From: Phormidesmis priestleyi
GTDB taxonomy: Bacteria; Cyanobacteriota; Cyanobacteriia; Phormidesmidales; Phormidesmidaceae
DNA: 8,487 nucleotides
Assembly (NCBI GenBank): GCA_003242115.1
Contig: QBMP01000183.1
Span: 1 to 8,487 of the forward strand
Direction: 5' to 3'
The notes below the pieces were generated by a model that was not told the origin of the DNA, searched no databases, and saw only the letters and a program-made list of their open reading frames with translations. The translations under genes and the position numbers were made by a program. Of this stretch, positions 5,544 to 8,487 are shown piece by piece; position 1 is the first letter of the stretch, and each line of letters starts with the position of its first letter.

Positions 5544-5954
5544 TCACGGCTGCAAATAGCGCTTCAGGCGTAGTAGCCCAGACGTCTGACCCAAATTCAG
5601 CGGCAGCAAAGACACGCCTTCTAAGCGCGACTGCACCCAGCCCTCGCCCCACTGCCATTCATGAAAGCCATCAATGCTACCGCTAAGCAAGAAACGCACC
5701 GCAAACGGTGTGAGCTGCTCTACTTTGTGCTCTACGTTTGCTAGGCCCACATAGCTCTCAAACACTTGCCCAATCGCTAGCTTGGTTGCGGTTGTGCTGC
5801 TAAAAGACTGTTCGCCATTGCCATCAAGAAAAATCACTCGCTGCGGCCACAGCCACTGCTTTAAATGGCTTGGTTCAGTCAGGCTTTGACCAATCCGCTC
5901 GGCGCTAACTTTTAGCTCTATTCTTAGCTCACTGTGCTGATAGGTTCCAAACAT
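5544..5954 (-). CDS. SRPBCC (START-like) superfamily protein
   Basis: This is a 136-residue soluble protein. The sequence follows the helix-grip pattern: a first strand with FGTYQHSELRIELKVSAERI (2-21), a short helix ending in PSHLKQWLWP (28-37), a row of beta strands from 38 to 110, and a C-terminal helix with PLNLGQTSGLLRLKRYL (118-134). The block GSIDGFHEWQWGEGWVQSRL (92-111) is a pattern I associate with cyanobacterial SRPBCC proteins. Members bind hydrophobic ligands in a deep cavity; no ligand or reaction can be assigned here. It starts 33 bp after the rpaA stop on the same strand, so the two genes are probably co-transcribed, though this does not establish a shared function. It converges on the activase gene. 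Confidence 0.75.
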   Translation of the reverse strand: MFGTYQHSELRIELKVSAERIGQSLTEPSHLKQWLWPQRVIFLDGNGEQSFSSTTATKLAIGQVFESYVGLANVEHKVEQLTPFAVRFLLSGSIDGFHEWQWGEGWVQSRLEGVSLLPLNLGQTSGLLRLKRYLQP

Positions 5955-5987
5955 TCTTTTTGAAAGAAAAAACTAGAAAAGCGACGA

Positions 5988-6722
5988 CTAGCTGGCGACT
6001 CTTTCTGGACGCAGATCGGCTTGACTGGGCAACTCCAGGCAGTAGCCCGCCCCATAGACAGTTTTAATATACTGCGGATGGCGCGGATCAGGCTCTAGCT
6101 TAGTGCGCAAATGCCGAATATGCACGCGAATAGTTTCAATATCATCATTGGGATCGTAGCCCCACACTTCTTTGAGAATCTCGCTGGGCGAAACGGTTTG
6201 CCCGTGGCGCTGAAGCAAGCAGTGCAAAAGCTCGAACTCCAAATGAGTTAGCTTCACCGTTTGGTCTAGCCAGATCGCTTCAAATCTTTCTGTCACCAGC
6301 GTCAGCGGGCCATAGCTCAAGATTTCGCTGTGCTTAGCCGCTTGCGGAATCCGGTCAGTGCGTCTGAGCAAGGCGCGCACTCTTGCCAGCATTTCCTCTA
6401 GCTCAAAAGGCTTGGTGAGGTAGTCATCTGCGCCCGCGTTGAACCCATCTACCTTGTTTTTGGTTTCGCTAAGTGCGCTTAGCATCAGCACCGGAATGTC
6501 AGCGGTGCGATCATCTCGTCGGAGGCGCTGACACACCGTAAACCCATCGACTTTGGGCAGCATCAAATCGAGCATGATCAAATCAGGCACGATCTGTACA
6601 GCTAGCGCCTGACCCTTAATTCCATCATCGGCTTGACTGATGTCGTAACCAGCCATTTCAAGGTTAATGGAGACAAGCTCTACAATAGCTGGATCATCGT
6701 CAATGACAAGTATACGAGGCAT
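5988..6722 (-). CDS. rpaA: Response regulator RpaA, OmpR/PhoB family
   Basis: RpaA is the cyanobacterial output regulator phosphorylated by the kinase SasA in the circadian clock pathway; it binds DNA to drive day/night gene expression and influences phycobilisome coupling. From ATG6722 the 244-residue protein has the receiver acidic pocket IDDD (7-10), phosphoacceptor Asp52 in [13 protein letters not shown], Ser82 in the usual Thr/Ser position, and Lys104 in YLTKPFE. The linker [16 protein letters not shown] (120-135) and the winged-helix part [18 protein letters not shown] (158-175) through [20 protein letters not shown] (193-212) match RpaA closely, and not RpaB. A longer frame from TTG6770 exists, but [10 protein letters not shown] is the usual RpaA beginning, so I choose 6722. 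The C-terminal tail after ELPS is short and variable. It precedes the SRPBCC gene by 33 bp. Confidence 0.93.
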   Translation of the reverse strand: MPRILVIDDDPAIVELVSINLEMAGYDISQADDGIKGQALAVQIVPDLIMLDLMLPKVDGFTVCQRLRRDDRTADIPVLMLSALSETKNKVDGFNAGADDYLTKPFELEEMLARVRALLRRTDRIPQAAKHSEILSYGPLTLVTERFEAIWLDQTVKLTHLEFELLHCLLQRHGQTVSPSEILKEVWGYDPNDDIETIRVHIRHLRTKLEPDPRHPQYIKTVYGAGYCLELPSQADLRPERVAS

Positions 6723-7046
6723 ATTAAAAAGGGTAAGGTTATATGCTCTCAAGCCTACCATCCGAGTCAATAAGAAGAGGTATTTTTACTCACTCAAGAG
6801 TCGCTTTTGCAAGGGTCGCTAGTTGGGGGCGATCGCTCAAAAACTCGGCTTCAAAAGACTCTCTGATGCCCAAAAGCATCCGATAGGCAAATGCGTCTAT
6901 GTAATTATGCCTTAACGATACGCAATAAAAGTTAATATCTTACGACATTTTTCAACAGTAGCTTAAGACGTTAAAGAATATAGTCAATTTCGCTCTATAA
7001 CTGCTCTGGCGGAATAGAGCCGTTTAGCTGCACGCAAATCTTGAAA
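6723..7046. other. Upstream region of rpaA, no gene seen
   Basis: These 324 bases separate rpaA from tRNA-Asn on the same strand. They contain one GCGATCGC (HIP1) octamer at 6829-6836, a short hairpin GATGC/GCATC near 6868-6883, and a TTGACT hexamer at 6987-6982 (minus strand) with no good -10 partner. I find no confident promoter, and no second copy of an RpaB-type HLR1 half-site. Confidence 0.4.
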
Positions 7047-7118
7047 CTCCCCAGGTAGGATTCGAACCTACGACCAATCGATTAACAGTCGACCGCTCTA
7101 CCACTGAGCTACTGAGGA
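7047..7118 (-). tRNA. tRNA-Asn (anticodon GTT)
   Basis: The minus strand folds into a standard cloverleaf of 72 nt. The acceptor stem pairs TCCTCAG with CTGGGGA, with one G-T pair and discriminator G. The D-arm contains AGCTCAGTGGTAGAGC, the anticodon loop is CTGTTAA with GTT (at 7084-7086), and the T-arm holds GGTTCGAATCC. CCA is not encoded. Confidence 0.97.
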
Positions 7119-7129
7119 ATGGGAACTTC

Positions 7130-7159
7130 ATAGTACATATGCTAGTGACCGTTTGGCAA
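7130..7159 (-). promoter_or_regulatory. Candidate promoter of tRNA-Asn
   Basis: On the minus strand TTGCCA (7159-7154) and TACTAT (7135-7130) are 18 bases apart and place a start about 5 bases before the mature tRNA. Matches to consensus are moderate (5 of 6 and 4 of 6). Confidence 0.4.
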
Positions 7160-7177
7160 GATTTTTTTTCAGGCAGT

Positions 7178-7210
7178 GCCAGTCAGATGCCAGTCAGATG
7201 CCAATCAGAT
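7178..7210. repeat. Three tandem copies of an 11-bp unit
   Basis: GCCAGTCAGAT occurs at 7178-7188 and 7189-7199, and as GCCAATCAGAT at 7200-7210. The array ends one base from the stop codon of the NYN-domain gene. A preceding T-run lies at 7162-7169. It is most simply explained by slippage during replication. Confidence 0.85.
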
Positions 7211-7211
7211 G

Positions 7212-7760
7212 TCACTCAATTTCGCCCAGGCGCATTTTGGCTAGCCGCGCTTGAATGTCAGGGTTTTGGCTAATGGGCACCCGTCCTAAGCGTTGCTTCT
7301 GAGGCTTTTGGCGGCGCTTCACCTGCTGCGCGATGCTATCGATTTCGCCTTCTAAGTGCAGGGCTGATATGCCTTCGGCTCCATAGCCTATTACCGTTTG
7401 GCGGTGCACAGCATCTGAAGTTGCAACGATCAGCCGCTGTGTAAATTTGCGGGCGTCATGGCGAAATTTGGCGCAGGCTCTTTCGATGTAGCTGTCGGCG
7501 GTTTGGCCAAAGCCCGTGTAGTGAACCGACAGGTGCGGGGTAATCGCTGCTTGCGACGGTGGGGTGCGCTGCTCGTAAGCGTCAAAGACGGCCCAGGTTT
7601 CGTAGCCTTTGTAGGCGCTGTAGTTAGCCAATGTGGTGATCAAAGCTTCTCGCGCCGCGTCTAGCCCTTGCGCCTGCTTGAGGGTGGCTAGCGTGCTCCA
7701 TGCGCCGATGATGTTGTATCCATCTACCAGCAGAATCGCCTGACAGGGGTGAGTGGACAT
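7212..7760 (-). CDS. YacP/Rae1-like NYN-domain ribonuclease
   Basis: This is a 182-residue PIN-like NYN-domain protein. The family includes Bacillus Rae1 (YacP), a ribosome-associated endonuclease that cuts mRNA in the A site; the cyanobacterial member is expected to act on RNA in the cytoplasm, but its substrate is not known. Acidic and polar positions expected for metal binding are present: LLVDGYNIIG (10-19, Asp13, Asn16), VFDAYEQR (58-65, Asp60), QTADSYIE (86-93, Asp89, Glu93) and VATSDAVHR (112-120, Asp116). The C-terminal tail from about 147 is rich in Lys, Arg and Gln and could help bind RNA. Length is normal. ATG7760 has no clear Shine-Dalgarno sequence, but the fold begins almost at once. 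It lies 85 bp after the ABC ATPase gene on the same strand and may share its transcript. Confidence 0.85.
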   Translation of the reverse strand: MSTHPCQAILLVDGYNIIGAWSTLATLKQAQGLDAAREALITTLANYSAYKGYETWAVFDAYEQRTPPSQAAITPHLSVHYTGFGQTADSYIERACAKFRHDARKFTQRLIVATSDAVHRQTVIGYGAEGISALHLEGEIDSIAQQVKRRQKPQKQRLGRVPISQNPDIQARLAKMRLGEIE

Positions 7761-7845
7761 GGAAAAGCAGCCGTAGCGGTGATGCCTTTAATGGTAAGCG
7801 ATTTTTATAGCGATCTTTATGAGTAAGCGGGTTTTAGCCTGTCTT

Positions 7846-8487
7846 TTAGCTGCCTTTTAGCTTTTGCTTAAGGCGCTCTGGATCACCACTATCGCTGACG
7901 GCTCCATTTTCGAGTAGGAAGGCGCGATCGCAATAATCCAACTCCGCTAGTCGATGCGTTACCCACAGGGCGGTCAGTCCCCGACTTTTGACCAATGCCT
8001 GCACCTGCCGCACTAAGTCGATTTGACTATCCGGATCGAGCAGCGCGGTCGGTTCATCTAAGAGCAGCACCTGGCAGTGCTGGGCAATGGCTCCGGCTAT
8101 AGCCACGCGCTGCTTTTGGCCGCCGCTAAGCGCGTAGATAGCGCGCCGCTGCAAGTGCTGCAAATTCACAGCGGTTAGCGCTTCACTGACTCGCTGACGG
8201 ACTTGACTCAAGCTCAAATTTTCTTTGACAAGGCCAAAAGCAACGTCTGCGCCAACGGTTGGCATCACCAGCTGATGATCGGGGTTTTGAAAGACGAAGC
8301 CGACGGGGCCTTGGGTTTCTATTTGGCCGCTCTGGCGCGTGAGTAAGCCTGCGAGCAATCGTAAAAGAGTAGATTTGCCGCTGCCATTATTGCCCAGCAG
8401 CATACAAAATTCTCCTGGCGCGACCGTCAGTGAGCAGCCTTGCAGGACGGCGATGCCGTTAGGCCAGTGAAAGCTGACGTCTGTAAC
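7846..8487 (-). CDS. ECF/CbiO-type ABC transporter ATP-binding protein, 5' end outside the window
   Basis: The frame is open to the right edge; 213 codons plus the stop are visible, so only the first few residues are missing. An internal ATG at 8403 is not the real start, because the preceding codons (DVSFHWPNGIAVLQGCSL) encode the normal first strands of an ABC domain. Motifs in order, numbered from the edge: Walker A GNNGSGKST (32-40), Q-loop FQNPDHQ (66-72), signature LSGGQKQR (120-127), Walker B VLLLDEP (140-146), D-loop LLDPDS, and switch His178. The Q-loop form QNPDxQ followed by a TVxxDVAFG-like stretch is typical of energy-coupling-factor ATPases (CbiO/EcfA), which power uptake of cobalt, nickel or vitamins. 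No membrane or substrate-binding subunit is in view, so the substrate is not known. Confidence 0.9.
   Translation of the reverse strand, partial: VTDVSFHWPNGIAVLQGCSLTVAPGEFCMLLGNNGSGKSTLLRLLAGLLTRQSGQIETQGPVGFVFQNPDHQLVMPTVGADVAFGLVKENLSLSQVRQRVSEALTAVNLQHLQRRAIYALSGGQKQRVAIAGAIAQHCQVLLLDEPTALLDPDSQIDLVRQVQALVKSRGLTALWVTHRLAELDYCDRAFLLENGAVSDSGDPERLKQKLKGS

Noticed and set aside
6723..6770. N-terminal extension of RpaA from TTG6770
   Set aside because: The 16 extra residues precede the conserved RpaA N-terminus and lack a ribosome binding site; ATG6722 fits the family.
7178..7210. Tandem units considered as a CRISPR array
   Set aside because: The 11-bp units are directly adjacent with no spacers and no cas genes are present.
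7458..7664. 68-codon plus-strand frame
   Set aside because: It is antisense to the NYN-domain gene, which carries clear family motifs.

Overview
The window looks like a cyanobacterial chromosome segment. The clearest markers are an RpaA-type response regulator, a Rubisco activase with a C-terminal Rubisco-small-subunit-like (SSUL) domain, and three GCGATCGC (HIP1) octamers at 4859-4866, 6829-6836 and 7924-7931. The genus cannot be named from this alone. An activase of this type suggests a beta-cyanobacterium with carboxysomes.

Layout. The left third (1-3754) is accessory DNA. It starts with a small membrane protein gene (14-562, +) that is open to the window edge. Next is a palindromic element at 764-849 that has the architecture of an integron attC recombination site. 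Directly beside it on the minus strand is a two-gene module: a small conserved protein (1285-1545) overlapping a retropepsin-like aspartic protease (870-1292). The protease gene carries one in-frame TAG at 1077-1079. Beyond that lie a relic of a DUF4258 protein (1621-1770), a 110-bp MITE-like inverted-repeat element (1771-1880), and a visibly AT-rich minus-strand gene of 589 codons (1985-3754). That gene encodes a DUF262 (GmrSD/ParB-like) protein with an HNH-like C-terminal motif, probably a solitary anti-phage nuclease. The 442-bp gap up to the activase holds a perfect 14-bp dyad near the nuclease promoter and two GC-rich palindromes.

The right half (4197-8487) looks like core genome. Rubisco activase (4197-5483, +) converges on a minus-strand pair, rpaA (5988-6722) followed 33 bp later by an SRPBCC-fold protein (5544-5954). 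After a leader region come tRNA-Asn(GTT) (7047-7118, -), a YacP/Rae1-like NYN-domain nuclease (7212-7760, -), and an ECF/CbiO-type ABC transporter ATPase that runs off the right edge (7846-8487, -).

How the genes relate. The right half combines carbon fixation (activase), circadian and light output (RpaA), translation (tRNA, possible mRNA decay nuclease) and micronutrient uptake (ECF ATPase), with no single pathway. The left part reads as a small island built by repeated insertion: a possible gene cassette with its attC, a MITE, a toxin-like relic and a defence nuclease. The strongest candidates for something under-described are the attC-bounded protease module and its nonsense codon.
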